Positions 6,785-18,693 of a stretch of 49,291 bases of DNA are shown one piece after another. This DNA is from Pelagibius sp. (lineage in GTDB: Bacteria > Pseudomonadota > Alphaproteobacteria > Kiloniellales > Kiloniellaceae), in the NCBI RefSeq assembly GCF_028281305.1, contig NZ_JANQKD010000026.1, positions 1-49,291 on the forward strand. The letters run 5' to 3'. Every line of letters begins with the position of its first letter. The first letter of the stretch is position 1. Below the pieces are notes generated by a model that made no database searches, was not told the origin of the DNA, and saw only the letters and a list, made by a program, of their open reading frames with translations. Both the position numbers and the translations under genes were made by a program.

Positions 6785-9542
6785 GCGCTTCCGCAGCGCC
6801 CGTGGACGGTTCCGCGGTTTCGCCGTTCTCGTCCCCACCGTTCTCATCCTCGTCGTCTTCCTCGGGAAGGTGGGCGACGGAGACGATGCGCTCGCTCTCG
6901 TCGATGCGGAACAGCATGACGCCGCGGGTGGTACGCCCGGCGATGCGGATGTCGTCGACGGGGCTGCGGATCAGCTTGCCGCCGTCGGTGACCAGCATGA
7001 TCTGATCGCCCGGGGCCACCGGAAAAGCAGCGACGACGCCGGACTCCCGCCCGCCGGCGCGGCTGAGGTCGAGGTTGCCGATGCCGCGCCCGCCACGACC
7101 GGTCAGGCGGTATTCGTAGGCCGAGGTGCGCTTGCCATAGCCGTCGTTGGCGACCGAGAGGATGAACTGCTCGCCCTCGGCCAGCTCGGCCAGACGCTCG
7201 GGCGAAAGCTCGATGCCGTTCTCATGGGCCGTATCGCCATTGCCGTTCTCGCCGCGCCGGCGCGCGTTGGCATAACGCAGATAGGCGCCGCGCTCCTCCG
7301 TGCTCTCGGCCTCGCCGGAGCGGAGGATGGACATGGAGATCACCTTGTCGCCCTTGGCCAGCTTGACGCCGCGCACACCGGTCGAGGTGCGCCCGGCAAA
7401 GACCCGGACGTCGGAGACGCTGAAGCGGATGCAGCGCCCGCCGGCCGTCGCCAGCAGCACGTCGTCGTCGGGCCCGCAGGGGCGCACGCTCACCAGCTCG
7501 CTGTCGCCGCCATCCAGCTTCATGGCGATCTTGCCGTTGGCCATGACGCGCACAAAGTCGGAGAGCTTGTTGCGGCGGACGTTGCCGTCAGAGGTGGCGA
7601 AGACCACGTACATGCGGTCCCAGGTGGCCTCATCCTCGGGCATCGGCATGAAGGTGGTGATCCACTCCCCTTCCTGCAGCGGCAGCAGGTTGATCAGCGC
7701 CTTGCCGCGGGCCTGGGGCGTGCCGATGGGCAGGCGGTAGACCTTCAGCTTGTAGACCATGCCGCGCGAGGAGAAGAACAGCACCGGCGTGTGGGTGTTG
7801 CAGACGAAGACCTGGCTGACGAAGTCCTCGTCGCGGGTGGCCATGCCCGCGCGCCCCTTGCCGCCGCGGCGCTGGGCGCGATAGGTCGAAAGCGGCACGC
7901 GCTTGATGTAGCCGCCGTGGGAGACGGTCACCACCATGTCCTCGCGCTGGATCAGGTCCTCGTCTTCCTGCTCGAATCCCTGCTCCTGGATGACGGTGCG
8001 CCGCGGGTTGGCAAAGCGCTCCTTCATGTCCGTGAGTTCTTCGCGCAGCACAGCCAGCAGCCGCTCGCGGGAGGAAAGGATCTCCAGGAACTCACGGATC
8101 TCGCCGGCAATCTCCTCCAGCTCGGCGGCGATCTTCTCGCGCTCCAGGCCGGTCAGCCGCTGAAGCCGCAGGTCCAGAATTGCCCGCGCCTGCGTCTCGG
8201 AAAGGCTGTAGGTGCCGTCCTCTTCGACGGCGCGGCCCGGCTCGTCGATGAGGGCGATCAGCGGCGCCACGTCCTGGGCCGGCCAACGCCGGGCCATCAA
8301 CTGCTCGCGCGCGGTCACCGGGTCCGGCGCCGCGCGGATCAGGGCGATCACCGGGTCGATGTTGGCCACGGCAATGGCGAGGCCGACCAGCACATGGGCG
8401 CGGTCGCGGGCCTTGCCGAGGCGGAAGGCGGTGCGCCGCGTCACCACCTCCTCGCGGAAATCGAGGAAGGCGGAAAGGATGGCGCGGAGGTCCAGCACCT
8501 CCGGGCGGCCGCCGTTCAGCGCCAGCATGTTGCAGCCGAAGGAGCCCTGGAGCTGGGAATGCCGGAAGAGCTGGTTCAGCACCACCTCCGGCTCCGCATC
8601 GCGGCGCAGTTCGATAACCACGCGCAGGCCCTGGCGGTCGCTTTCGTCGCGCAGGTCGGCAATGCCCTCGATGGTCTTGGCACGCACCAGCTCGGCAATC
8701 CGCTCCAGCATGCGCGCCTTGTTCACCTGATAGGGCACCTCGGTGACGATGATCGCCTGGCGGTCCTTGCGGATCTCCTCGATCTCGGTCTTGGCCCGCA
8801 CCCGCAGGCTGCCGCGGCCGGTGTGGTAGGCATCGCGGATGCCGGCCCGGCCCAGGATCACGCCGCCGGTCGGGAAGTCCGGTCCGGGGATGATCTCCAT
8901 CAGCTCGTCGATGCTGATGTCGGGCTTGTCGATGGCGGCCAGGCAACCGTCGATCACCTCGCCCAGATTATGCGGCGGGATGTTGGTGGCCATGCCGACG
9001 GCGATGCCCCCGGCGCCGTTGACCAGCAGGTTCGGGAAGCGCGCCGGCAGGACCACCGGCTCCTGCGTCGACTCGTCGTAGTTGTCCTGGAAGTCGACCG
9101 TGTCTTCGTCGATGTCGGCCAGCAGAGCGTCGCTCGCCGCCCGGGTCAGCCGCGCCTCGGTGTAGCGCATGGCCGCCGGCGGATCGCCGTCCATGGAGCC
9201 GAAATTGCCCTGGCCGTCGATCAACTGCAGGCGCATGGAAAACTCCTGCGCCATGCGCACCATGGTGTCGTAGATCGCGCTGTCGCCGTGCGGGTGGTAT
9301 TGACCCATGACGTCGCCGACCACGCGGGCCGATTTGCGGTAGGGCCGGTTCCAGTCGTAGCCGGCCTCCTTCATCGCGTAGAGGATGCGCCGGTGCACCG
9401 GCTTCAAGCCGTCGCGCACATCCGGCAGCGCGCGGGCCACGATCACGCTCATCGCATAATCGAGGTACGAGCGCTTCATCTCGTCTTCGATGGTGACCGG
9501 TGTTATGTCGTGATCGGAAGTCGGCTGTGTCGGGTCGGACAA
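6768..9542 (-). CDS. gyrA: DNA gyrase subunit A
   Basis: GyrA is the breakage-reunion subunit of the A2B2 topoisomerase that introduces negative supercoils using ATP hydrolysed by GyrB. The 924-residue protein has the expected N-terminal domain with the active-site tyrosine in MRYTEARL (Tyr127). The quinolone-determining region reads [10 protein letters not shown], with Ser88 and Asp92 equivalent to E. coli Ser83 and Asp87, so the wild-type residues are kept. The GyrA box (QRRGGKG) and the C-terminal beta-pinwheel repeats are present. The C-terminus ends in a long acidic tail ([13 protein letters not shown] and onward), a position that in some gyrases modulates supercoiling. The start [10 protein letters not shown] follows a leader of about 170 nt from a good promoter at 9719-9747. 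Confidence 0.98.
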   Translation of the reverse strand: MSDPTQPTSDHDITPVTIEDEMKRSYLDYAMSVIVARALPDVRDGLKPVHRRILYAMKEAGYDWNRPYRKSARVVGDVMGQYHPHGDSAIYDTMVRMAQEFSMRLQLIDGQGNFGSMDGDPPAAMRYTEARLTRAASDALLADIDEDTVDFQDNYDESTQEPVVLPARFPNLLVNGAGGIAVGMATNIPPHNLGEVIDGCLAAIDKPDISIDELMEIIPGPDFPTGGVILGRAGIRDAYHTGRGSLRVRAKTEIEEIRKDRQAIIVTEVPYQVNKARMLERIAELVRAKTIEGIADLRDESDRQGLRVVIELRRDAEPEVVLNQLFRHSQLQGSFGCNMLALNGGRPEVLDLRAILSAFLDFREEVVTRRTAFRLGKARDRAHVLVGLAIAVANIDPVIALIRAAPDPVTAREQLMARRWPAQDVAPLIALIDEPGRAVEEDGTYSLSETQARAILDLRLQRLTGLEREKIAAELEEIAGEIREFLEILSSRERLLAVLREELTDMKERFANPRRTVIQEQGFEQEDEDLIQREDMVVTVSHGGYIKRVPLSTYRAQRRGGKGRAGMATRDEDFVSQVFVCNTHTPVLFFSSRGMVYKLKVYRLPIGTPQARGKALINLLPLQEGEWITTFMPMPEDEATWDRMYVVFATSDGNVRRNKLSDFVRVMANGKIAMKLDGGDSELVSVRPCGPDDDVLLATAGGRCIRFSVSDVRVFAGRTSTGVRGVKLAKGDKVISMSILRSGEAESTEERGAYLRYANARRRGENGNGDTAHENGIELSPERLAELAEGEQFILSVANDGYGKRTSAYEYRLTGRGGRGIGNLDLSRAGGRESGVVAAFPVAPGDQIMLVTDGGKLIRSPVDDIRIAGRTTRGVMLFRIDESERIVSVAHLPEEDDEDENGGDENGETAEPSTGAAEAPPETS

Positions 9543-9942
9543 GTTATCAAGGCCTTGAGACGGTCCCGGACCCCAGTGTCCGGGTAGAGAACGGGCGGCC
9601 GGAGAGGGCCGCGAAGGGACTAAATTCGCACAACACGCCGGGCGATCCCCTTGTCTCCCGATACCCTGGACCGAGGCCGGTCCGAAGCCCGGGAGGGCCC
9701 CTGCGAGTCGCTCATAAGACTATAGCAATGCAGCCCAGGCACGACAACTCTCGCGCCTGCGAAAGGGCGGCGAGAATCCTTTTGATTTCATAGGCTTATA
9801 AGGCCGCTTCAGCGGCCTTCGCAAAACACGGGCAGGCGGGCGCATGCCATGGCCGGCAGCGCACCGAAAACCGCGCTTTGGTTGTACAGGAGGGCGGAGC
9901 ACACGCCCTTAAGGACAGGCTCCGCGCTGACCGGACGCCGGC
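9543..9942. other. Intergenic region: gyrA leader and ssb downstream region
   Basis: These 400 bp lie between ssb and gyrA, both on the minus strand. They contain the gyrA promoter (9719-9747), a leader of about 170 nt, and a perfect 7-bp hairpin CCCGGAC/GTCCGGG at 9565-9584 close to the gyrA start. A second palindrome, AAGGCCGCT/AGCGGCCTT at 9800-9819, lies 124 bp after the ssb stop and could be its terminator, although the following T-run (CCTTAT on the minus strand) is short. No coding sequence is supported. Confidence 0.55.
9719..9747 (-). promoter_or_regulatory. gyrA promoter (sigma-70 type)
   Basis: Read on the minus strand: TTGTCG (9747-9742), a spacer of exactly 17 bp, and TATAGT (9724-9719). 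The boxes match consensus at four and five of six positions. Transcription should start near 9711 and run into gyrA and coaD. Confidence 0.65.
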
Positions 9943-10440
9943 CTAGAACGGGATCTCGTCGTCCAGGTCGCCGGCCGGACCCGGACCGCCAGAGCCGCCA
10001 CCGGAACCCCCGCCGGAACCGCCGCCAAAGTCGCCCCCGCCGCCGCTGTAGCCGCCCTGGTCGCCGCCGCCGAAGCCGCCGCCGTCCTGGCGGCCGTCCA
10101 GCATCGTCAGTTCCCCGCGAAAGCGCTGGAGAACCACTTCGGTCGTGTAGCGGTCCTGGCCGGACTGGTCGGTCCACTTGCGGGTCTGGAGCTGGCCTTC
10201 GATGTAGACCTTGGAGCCCTTGCGCAGGTACTTCTCCGCCACCTCGGAAAGCCGCTCGTTAAAGATCACCACCCGGTGCCATTCCGTGCGCTCGCGCCGT
10301 TCGCCGCTGTTGCGGTCGCGCCAGGTCTCGGAGGTGGCCAGCGAGAGGTTGGCGATGCGGGTCCCGTCCTGGGTGCTGCGGATTTCCGGATCGCGCCCCA
10401 GATTGCCGACCAGAATGACCTTGTTGACGCTCCCCGCCAT
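9943..10440 (-). CDS. ssb: Single-stranded DNA-binding protein
   Basis: SSB coats single-stranded DNA during replication, recombination and repair and recruits partners through its C-terminal tip. The 165-residue protein starts [15 protein letters not shown], has the OB-fold (about residues 4-110, including [11 protein letters not shown] and the [11 protein letters not shown] segment), a glycine-rich linker (about 120-155) and the acidic tip DDEIPF needed for partner binding. I chose the ATG at 10440 over the one at 10455 because family members begin at MAGSVNKV. It is divergent from uvrA, an arrangement conserved in many proteobacteria. I looked for an alphaproteobacterial LexA box (GTTC-N7-GTTC) between them and found none. 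Confidence 0.97.
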   Translation of the reverse strand: MAGSVNKVILVGNLGRDPEIRSTQDGTRIANLSLATSETWRDRNSGERRERTEWHRVVIFNERLSEVAEKYLRKGSKVYIEGQLQTRKWTDQSGQDRYTTEVVLQRFRGELTMLDGRQDGGGFGGGDQGGYSGGGGDFGGGSGGGSGGGSGGPGPAGDLDDEIPF

Positions 10441-10606
10441 ACCGACTGTCTCCAATTTCAGAGGTTTTTCCTAGAAGCGCGCGACTCTAGCGCGTCTGGC
10501 AGGTCTATGTCAGCAATGCCGTCTCCGCAAGGCCGGTGGCACCATCAGGGGGTCGATTTTCCTGCGGCCATCCTCCATATTGCTTCCTGCCGGTCGCTCG
10601 ACGACC

Positions 10607-13530
<2,924 letters not shown>

Positions 13531-13534
<4 letters not shown>

Positions 13535-14034
13535 GCGGCGCGGACGGATCGATCCTCTGCCGCTTTGCCGGCAAGGCCGACGCTGCAAAGGTCGGCGAGC
13601 TTTTCTACCGCTGCGACCTGCACTACTGGGGCGACAAGGCGCCCACAGCCGAGGCCATGGCCGCCCATGTCCGCGAGCGCGTGATGGCCGAGGACGCGAC
13701 CGTGGAGATCGTGCTGGCCGAGGAGGATGGCGACGCCCTGGGCTTTGCCACCTTCACCATCATGTATCCGGCCCCGAACCTGGGCGGTCAGCTCTACCTC
13801 AAGGATCTCTTCGTGCTCGACCGGGCCCGCGGCAAGGGCGTCGGCCTCATCCTCATGCGCTTCCTGGCCGTGACGGCGCTGGAGCGCGGCTGCGTCCGCT
13901 TCGACTGGACGGCGGAGGAGAACAACCCCCGCGCCATGGAGTTCTACGCCCATATCGGCGCGCAGCTGGTGACCAACAAGGTCTACTACCGCTTCGACGG
14001 TGCGGCCCTGCGGCGCTTCGCGGAAGGCGGCTGA
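13531..14034 (+). CDS. GNAT-family N-acetyltransferase
   Basis: This 167-residue protein has the GNAT fold, which transfers an acyl group from acyl-CoA to an amine. The acetyl-CoA binding motif A is visible as [18 protein letters not shown] (around residues 89-106, with the R-x-x-G-x-G type loop), followed by motif B with [15 protein letters not shown] (about 130-144). The substrate is unknown; the sequence resembles diamine or amino-acid N-acetyltransferase relatives (LKDLFV and EFYxxIGA patterns). Its ATG overlaps the uvrA stop (ATGA), so translation is probably coupled. Just after its stop lies a threefold tandem repeat. Confidence 0.88.
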
Positions 14035-14041
14035 CGGCGCT

Positions 14042-14085
14042 GGGCCTCACCAGCCAGGGGCCTCACCAGCCGGGCCTTGCCAGCG
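14042..14085. repeat. Tandem repeat after the GNAT stop, 14-16 bp unit, three copies
   Basis: GGGCCTCACCAGCCAG at 14042-14057, GGGCCTCACCAGCC at 14058-14071 and a diverged GGGCCTTGCCAGCGG from 14072. The array begins 8 bp after the stop codon. Confidence 0.85.
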
Positions 14086-14111
14086 GACGCCCGGCCCTCC
14101 ACACTCCCGAC

Positions 14112-15356
14112 ATGACGCTTGCAGACCCCGGGCGCGACAGCCTGCAGGCAGCCGAACTGCGGCCCCAGGCCCGCTTGAAAGCCCAGCCGGTCATCGACTG
14201 GCTGACCGACATGGGCATGCGCCGCAGCCGCATCACCATGCTGCACGACGGATTTGTCCGCCAGCTCACCGCCATCGGCATCCCCATCGACCGCTCCACC
14301 CTGCATCTGCCGCAGCTTCACCCGCAGATGCGGGCCGTCACCGTGCTCTGGGAGGCAGAGGCCGGCGGCGCCATGGAGATCCCGCGCGCCCACGGCGTCG
14401 AGCGGACGGATTTCTTCATGGCCAGCCCTGTGCGGCTGGTGAACGAGGGCGGTCCGGCAATCCGCCGGCGGCTCTGCGAGCCGGACTGTCCGATCGACTT
14501 TCCCATCGTCGAGGATCTGCACGCGGCGGCCTACAGCGACTACACGGCCCGCCCCTTGCCCTTCAGCAACAAGCAGATCAACACCATCACCTTCGCCAGC
14601 AAAAGCGAAAGCGGTTTCGACGACCTGGACATCGCCACCATCGACGCCTGCCTTCCGGCCTTCGCCACGGTGCTCGAACTGCGCAACGTCTACCGCACGG
14701 CCCGCACCTTGCTCCAGACCTACATCGGCGCACGAACCAGCGACCGGCTCTTGAGCGGTACCGTCAAGCGCGGCGATGTGGAGCAGATCTCGGCGGTCCT
14801 GCTTTGCTCCGACGTTCGCGGCTTTACGGCGTTGTCCGAAGCCCTGCCGATGCAGGAGATCGTCGAGCTGCTGGACGAGTACTTCGAGATCATGGGCACC
14901 GCGATCGTCGGTACGGGCGGTGAGATCCTGAAGTTCATCGGCGACGGCCTGCTTGCCATCTACCCCACGGACCATCAGGGCGAGACGGCAACGGACAGCG
15001 CCTGTGCAGCGGCGATGGACGCCGCGCAGCAAGCCCTGGAGAACATCGGCAAGCTGCAGGAGCGCCGCCGTGCCGCGGGCCTGCAGACCTACGGGATCGG
15101 GATGGCCCTGCATGTCGGCGAGGTGATGTACGGCAATATCGGCGCTGCCGACCGGCTGGATTTCACCGTGATCGGGCCGGCCGTGAACCTGGTAAGCCGG
15201 ATCGAAGGCCTGAACGGGACCCTCGGCCTCTCGCTCATCTACTCCGCCGCTTTCGCCAAACACTGGGGCGGCGAGAGCCGCAGCCTCGGGGTCCATCCGC
15301 TGAAGGGCATCGCCGAGGCGCAGGAAGTGTTCACCCTGGCCGACCCTCCGGCTTGA
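14112..15356 (+). CDS. Class III adenylate/guanylate cyclase with an uncharacterised N-terminal domain
   Basis: The protein has 414 residues. The C-terminal part (about 220-410) is a class III cyclase catalytic domain converting a nucleoside triphosphate to a cyclic monophosphate. Metal-binding aspartates are in CSDVRGF (Asp234) and [10 protein letters not shown] (Asp278). The purine-selecting pair is Lys274 (ILKFIG) and Asp350 (RLDFTVIG), the pattern of adenylate cyclases, and the transition-state residues Asn359 and Arg363 (VNLVSRIE) are kept. It should therefore be an active adenylate cyclase. The first 200 residues have no membrane helix and no domain I can name; a similar architecture is common in rhizobial cyclases. 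It lies 77 bp after the GNAT gene. The stop is duplicated by a 14-bp repeat. Confidence 0.9.
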   Translation: MTLADPGRDSLQAAELRPQARLKAQPVIDWLTDMGMRRSRITMLHDGFVRQLTAIGIPIDRSTLHLPQLHPQMRAVTVLWEAEAGGAMEIPRAHGVERTDFFMASPVRLVNEGGPAIRRRLCEPDCPIDFPIVEDLHAAAYSDYTARPLPFSNKQINTITFASKSESGFDDLDIATIDACLPAFATVLELRNVYRTARTLLQTYIGARTSDRLLSGTVKRGDVEQISAVLLCSDVRGFTALSEALPMQEIVELLDEYFEIMGTAIVGTGGEILKFIGDGLLAIYPTDHQGETATDSACAAAMDAAQQALENIGKLQERRRAAGLQTYGIGMALHVGEVMYGNIGAADRLDFTVIGPAVNLVSRIEGLNGTLGLSLIYSAAFAKHWGGESRSLGVHPLKGIAEAQEVFTLADPPA

Positions 15357-15369
15357 TGATTCCGGCTTG
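15347..15369. repeat. Direct repeat over the cyclase stop, TCCGGCTTG x2
   Basis: TCCGGCTTGA (15347-15356) ends with the TGA stop, and TCCGGCTTG recurs at 15361-15369 with a period of 14 bp. The second copy lies entirely in the leader of trmFO. Confidence 0.75.
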
Positions 15370-15433
15370 CGGGGCTATCTGCTCCGGCAAGTCAGGAGGC
15401 CACCGAGGGGCCGGAGAAACGAAGGTTCGGATC

Positions 15434-16810
15434 ATGACCGAGACAGACCCAAAACCCATCCATGTCGTCGGCGGCGGGCTCGCCGGCAGTGAGGCGGCCT
15501 GGCAGATTGCGCGCGCCGGGGTTCCGGTGGTGCTGCACGAAATGCGCCCGGAACGGGGCACCGAGGCCCACCTGACCGACGGGCTGGCGGAGCTGGTCTG
15601 CTCCAACTCCTTCCGCAGCGACGATGCGGAGAACAATGCCGTCGGCCTGCTGCACGAGGAGATGCGGCGCCTCGGCTCCCTCATCATGGCCTGCGGTGAT
15701 GCCACCAAGCTGCCCGCAGGCGGCGCGCTGGCGGTCGACCGGGTCGCCTTCTCCGACCGGGTCACGGCGCAGCTGGAGGCCGATCCCATGGTCACCATTC
15801 AGCGCGGCGAGGTGGCGGGGCTGCCGCCCGAGGACTGGGATCAGGTCATCGTCGCCACCGGGCCCCTCACCTCGCCCGAACTGGCGGAGGCAGTGGGCAG
15901 GCTGAGCGGCGAGGAGTACCTCGCCTTCTTCGATGCCATCGCCCCCATCGTGCACAAGGACTCCATCGACTTCTCCAAGGCCTGGTTCCAATCCCGCTAC
16001 GACAAGCCGGGCCCGGGCGGCGGCACGGCGGACTACGTCAACTGCCCCCTCAACGAGGCGCAGTACGAGGCCTTCATCGCCGCGCTGCTGGAAGGCGAGA
16101 AGACCGACTTCAAGGACTGGGAGACCTCGACCCCCTATTTCGAGGGCTGTCTGCCCATCGAAGTAATGGCCAGCCGTGGGCCGGAGACCCTGCGCTTCGG
16201 GCCCATGAAGCCGGTCGGCCTGCACGACCCGCACCGCAACGAGCGCCCCTATGCCGTGGTGCAGTTGCGCCAGGACAATGCCCTAGGCACGCTCTACAAC
16301 ATCGTCGGCTTCCAGACCAAGCTGAAGTACGGCGAGCAGGTGCGCATCTTCCGCACCATCCCCGGCTTGGAGCAGGCGGAGTTCGCCCGCCTCGGCGGCC
16401 TGCACCGTAACACCTTCATCAACTCGCCACGGCTCTTGGATGGGGAATTGCGCCTGAAGGCCATGCCGCGGCTGCGTTTCGCCGGCCAGATCACCGGGGT
16501 CGAGGGCTACGTGGAATCCGCCGCCGTCGGCCTGATGGCCGGGCGCTTCGCCGCCGCGGAGCGTCAGGGCCAGGCTTTTGCACCGCCGCCGGCGACCACC
16601 GCCCACGGCGCCCTGCTGGCTCACATCACCGGCGGCGCCGATGCGTCGACGTTTCAGCCGATGAACGTGAACTTCGGGCTCTTCCCGCCGCTGACCCCGC
16701 CGGAGGGCAAGCGCAAGGTGCGCAAGAAGGACCGCAAGCCTGCCATGTCGGCGCGCGCCCTCACCGATCTCGCCGCCTGGCTGACCACGCCCGCCGAAGC
16801 AGCGGAGTAA
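15434..16810 (+). CDS. trmFO: Folate- and FAD-dependent tRNA (uracil-5-)-methyltransferase TrmFO
   Basis: TrmFO methylates uridine 54 in the T-loop of tRNAs, using methylenetetrahydrofolate as carbon donor and reduced FAD. The 458-residue protein has the N-terminal dinucleotide-binding motif VGGGLAGSE (about 12-20), the conserved block [14 protein letters not shown] with the reactive-region Cys56, and the C-terminal signature with [13 protein letters not shown]. Length is typical. I chose the ATG at 15434 ([10 protein letters not shown]) because it directly precedes the FAD motif; the frame is open further upstream but overlaps the cyclase. It converges with the next gene, with 15 bp between stops. 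Confidence 0.97.
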   Translation: MTETDPKPIHVVGGGLAGSEAAWQIARAGVPVVLHEMRPERGTEAHLTDGLAELVCSNSFRSDDAENNAVGLLHEEMRRLGSLIMACGDATKLPAGGALAVDRVAFSDRVTAQLEADPMVTIQRGEVAGLPPEDWDQVIVATGPLTSPELAEAVGRLSGEEYLAFFDAIAPIVHKDSIDFSKAWFQSRYDKPGPGGGTADYVNCPLNEAQYEAFIAALLEGEKTDFKDWETSTPYFEGCLPIEVMASRGPETLRFGPMKPVGLHDPHRNERPYAVVQLRQDNALGTLYNIVGFQTKLKYGEQVRIFRTIPGLEQAEFARLGGLHRNTFINSPRLLDGELRLKAMPRLRFAGQITGVEGYVESAAVGLMAGRFAAAERQGQAFAPPPATTAHGALLAHITGGADASTFQPMNVNFGLFPPLTPPEGKRKVRKKDRKPAMSARALTDLAAWLTTPAEAAE

Positions 16811-16825
16811 GCCGGCCTTACTGCG

Positions 16826-17665
16826 CTAGTAGCGCCCGCGCCAGTGAGTCCAGGCCAGACGCCAGATCTGGCCGGGCGCCTCTGTCTGCAGGTCCGGATG
16901 AAAGGGGTCGTGGGCGGCCGCTTCGAGACGGCGCAGGTGGCGGTCCGCCAGAGTCGCAAGCAGCAGGGGCGCCCGCGCTGCGCGCGGCACGGCATCGGCA
17001 GCCCTGGCCTGCCGCAGATGCTCTCCCGCAGCGGCACAGAGGTCCCGCGCCACGGCGCTCAGCCCCTCCGACCCGCGCAGTTCGAAAAGCCCGCCATAGT
17101 CGACACCGGCGGCATGGCAGAGGTCGACCGGCAGATAGAGGCGTTTCTGCCGGGCGTGAAAGGGCACGGCCCGCAGCAGGCCCAGATAAGCCCAGGCGAT
17201 CCCCAGGTGATGCGCCGCGGTCTCCGCCGCCGCGCTCTCGACCCCCAGCACCTTCAGGGCGAGGCGCAGAAGCTGGGAAGAGGTGCCGGCAGCATAGCTC
17301 TCGAGGGCGTCCAGCGTCTGTGGCGGTTCACCCTCCAGATCGAATTCACGCGCCGTGATGAGGGCTTCCAGTCCATCGCGCGGCAGAGCTGTCGCCGCGA
17401 CCGCCCGGGCCAGCGGCTCGACCACTTCATGCGCGCGCGGTGTGCCGGCGTAAATCCCCTCCAGGCTTTCACGCCACCACTGCAGGCGGATCTGACCCAG
17501 CATCGCCTCGCTCACCACCTCGGCGGTCTTGGCGACCTCGTAGTTGAAGGCATAGAGCGCAAAGAGATGATCGCGCGACGCCGCCGGCGCGAAGAGACAG
17601 GTCTGGTAACGGTCGCGGTCGTGTTGGCGGAGGCTGGCGATGTGGCCCGGCAGCGCCGCTACCAT
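16826..17665 (-). CDS. Squalene/phytoene synthase-fold protein, probable NDUFAF6-like complex I assembly factor
   Basis: The protein has 279 residues with the all-helical squalene/phytoene synthase fold. The first signature region is recognisable as DHLFALYAFNYEVAKTAEVV, but the aspartate-rich motif that binds prenyl diphosphate (normally DDxxD after FCR) is absent, replaced by NYEVAKTAE. The second aspartate motif is also not recognisable. This loss is the hallmark of the NDUFAF6 branch, whose mitochondrial member is needed for respiratory complex I assembly. The family is known; the function here is inferred. In related genomes this gene sits next to secF and an Mth938 protein, also present nearby (20363-20740). 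The start ATG at 17665 is preferred over 17746, which would translate a 12-bp tandem repeat. Confidence 0.82.
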   Translation of the reverse strand: MVAALPGHIASLRQHDRDRYQTCLFAPAASRDHLFALYAFNYEVAKTAEVVSEAMLGQIRLQWWRESLEGIYAGTPRAHEVVEPLARAVAATALPRDGLEALITAREFDLEGEPPQTLDALESYAAGTSSQLLRLALKVLGVESAAAETAAHHLGIAWAYLGLLRAVPFHARQKRLYLPVDLCHAAGVDYGGLFELRGSEGLSAVARDLCAAAGEHLRQARAADAVPRAARAPLLLATLADRHLRRLEAAAHDPFHPDLQTEAPGQIWRLAWTHWRGRY

Positions 17666-17697
17666 GGCCGGCGGACCGGTCGGGCAGGCCTTCGGTC

Positions 17698-17733
17698 GGC
17701 GCTTCGGGAGGCGCTTCGGGAGGCGCTTCGGGG
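17698..17733. repeat. 12-bp tandem repeat, three copies, upstream of the NDUFAF6-like gene
   Basis: GGCGCTTCGGGA at 17698-17709 and 17710-17721, and GGCGCTTCGGGG at 17722-17733. The array lies about 30 bp upstream of the minus-strand start and just upstream of the plus-strand promoter at 17740. Confidence 0.9.
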
Positions 17734-17739
17734 CGCCCC

Positions 17740-17768
17740 TTGGCAAGGGTTCAAGCGGGCTCTAATAT
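17740..17768 (+). promoter_or_regulatory. Promoter for the PuuD-like gene (sigma-70 type)
   Basis: TTGGCA (17740-17745), a 17-bp spacer and TAATAT (17763-17768). The predicted start near 17775 gives a leader of about 110 nt before the ATG at 17885, which has a strong GGAGGGGA ribosome-binding site. Confidence 0.6.
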
Positions 17769-17884
17769 TTTTCACAGCGAATCCAAGTGGCTGGGCAACA
17801 AGTCGCTTAGTCGTTTCAAGTAAAGAACCATGCTGATCTCCGCCTCGCGGCAGGTCTGCCCGGCGGAAATATGGAGGGGACCCT

Positions 17885-18481
17885 ATGGCTGGCATACTGA
17901 CGTCTTTACGCAACACGGTGATTTCAGGGTTTGTCTTGGCGGTCATCCTGGCGCTGATCTATGCCGGCATGCAGGGCTACGACGGATATAGCTTCGGTGC
18001 TTTTGTGTTCCGCTGGCTTCACGTGATCAGCGGTGTCATGTGGATCGGACTGCTGTGGTACTTCAACTTCGTTCAGATCCCCAATATGCCGAACATCCCG
18101 GACGAACAGAAGCCGGCAATCGGCAAGGTGATCGCACCGGCCGCGCTCTGGTGGTTCCGCTGGGGCGCCATGGCGACCATCGTCACCGGCATCATCCTGG
18201 CCGGCTTCAACGGCTATCTCGTCGAAGCCTACCTGCTGGGCCTCACCGATGGCGTGCCCAAGCACACCATGATCGGCATCGGCATGTGGCTGGGCACCAT
18301 CATGTTCATCAACGTCTGGTTCGTCATCTGGCCGAACCAGAAGCGCGCCCTCGGCATCGTCGAGGCGGATGCGGACACCAAGGCCAAGTCGGCCCGGACC
18401 GCCATGCTGTTCTCGCGTACCAACACGCTGCTGTCCGTGCCCATGCTCTTTGCCATGGTGTCGGCGCAGAACCTCTTCTAG
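17885..18481 (+). CDS. PuuD-like (urate hydroxylase N-terminal domain) membrane protein without cytochrome c
   Basis: The protein has 198 residues and is an integral membrane protein with about four to five helices (around residues 12-30, 38-60, 90-113, 129-150 and 175-195). It matches the membrane domain of PuuD, the alphaproteobacterial urate hydroxylase, with histidines in FRWLHVISGVMWIG and in PKHTMIGIGMWLG that could ligate heme. Full PuuD has about 400 residues with a C-terminal cytochrome c; that domain (CxxCH) is absent here. There are no purine-degradation genes nearby. The short form is widespread and its substrate is unknown, so urate oxidation should not be assumed. The stop is duplicated (18473-18496) and a strong hairpin follows. 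Confidence 0.8.
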   Translation: MAGILTSLRNTVISGFVLAVILALIYAGMQGYDGYSFGAFVFRWLHVISGVMWIGLLWYFNFVQIPNMPNIPDEQKPAIGKVIAPAALWWFRWGAMATIVTGIILAGFNGYLVEAYLLGLTDGVPKHTMIGIGMWLGTIMFINVWFVIWPNQKRALGIVEADADTKAKSARTAMLFSRTNTLLSVPMLFAMVSAQNLF

Positions 18482-18496
18482 AGGCGTCTCTTCTAG
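18473..18496. repeat. Direct repeat over the PuuD-like stop, CTCTTCTAG x2
   Basis: CTCTTCTAG at 18473-18481, ending in the TAG stop, is copied exactly at 18488-18496 (period 15 bp), so a second in-frame TAG follows five codons later. Confidence 0.85.
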
Positions 18497-18511
18497 CAGG
18501 ACCTTGTATCC

Positions 18512-18539
18512 GGGGCCGGGACTGAACAGTCCCGGCCCC
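18512..18539 (+). terminator. Strong hairpin terminator after the PuuD-like gene
   Basis: A perfect 13-bp stem GGGGCCGGGACTG (18512-18524) / CAGTCCCGGCCCC (18527-18539) with a two-base AA spacer, so effectively a GAAC loop. It begins 31 bp after the stop. No T-tract follows, so it may act with Rho or as an RNA 3'-end stabiliser. Confidence 0.7.
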
Positions 18540-18599
18540 AGCCCTCTGCGGCATCGCCCGACATTCCTGGCCAAGCCACCGGTCGCGAATCATTCGCAA

Positions 18600-18627
18600 T
18601 TGCAAAACCGAGCGGCGCCCCTATCTT
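18600..18627 (+). promoter_or_regulatory. Candidate promoter for the nitroreductase gene
   Basis: TTGCAA (18600-18605), a 16-bp spacer and TATCTT (18622-18627), each matching four of six consensus positions. It would give a leader of about 60 nt before the ATG at 18694. Confidence 0.4.
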
Positions 18628-18693
18628 GTCTGAAGATGGGGTAGGCTGGCCAAGCGGCTGAGCCGCAGGGACGACAGGAGACAGCGAGGATCC

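Noticed and set aside
6039..9587. A very long plus-strand open frame (about 1180 residues) antisense to gyrA and coaD
   Set aside because: It mirrors gyrA and coaD codon for codon, is rich in H, G, A, V, D and L without domain pattern, and has no start context. Long antisense frames are expected in GC-rich genes.
10441..10606. Possible LexA (SOS) box between ssb and uvrA
   Set aside because: No GTTC-N7-GTTC or GAAC-type half-sites occur in the interval, so SOS control is not supported by sequence.
16826..17665. Squalene or phytoene synthase for hopanoid or carotenoid synthesis
   Set aside because: The aspartate-rich motifs are missing and no isoprenoid genes are nearby.
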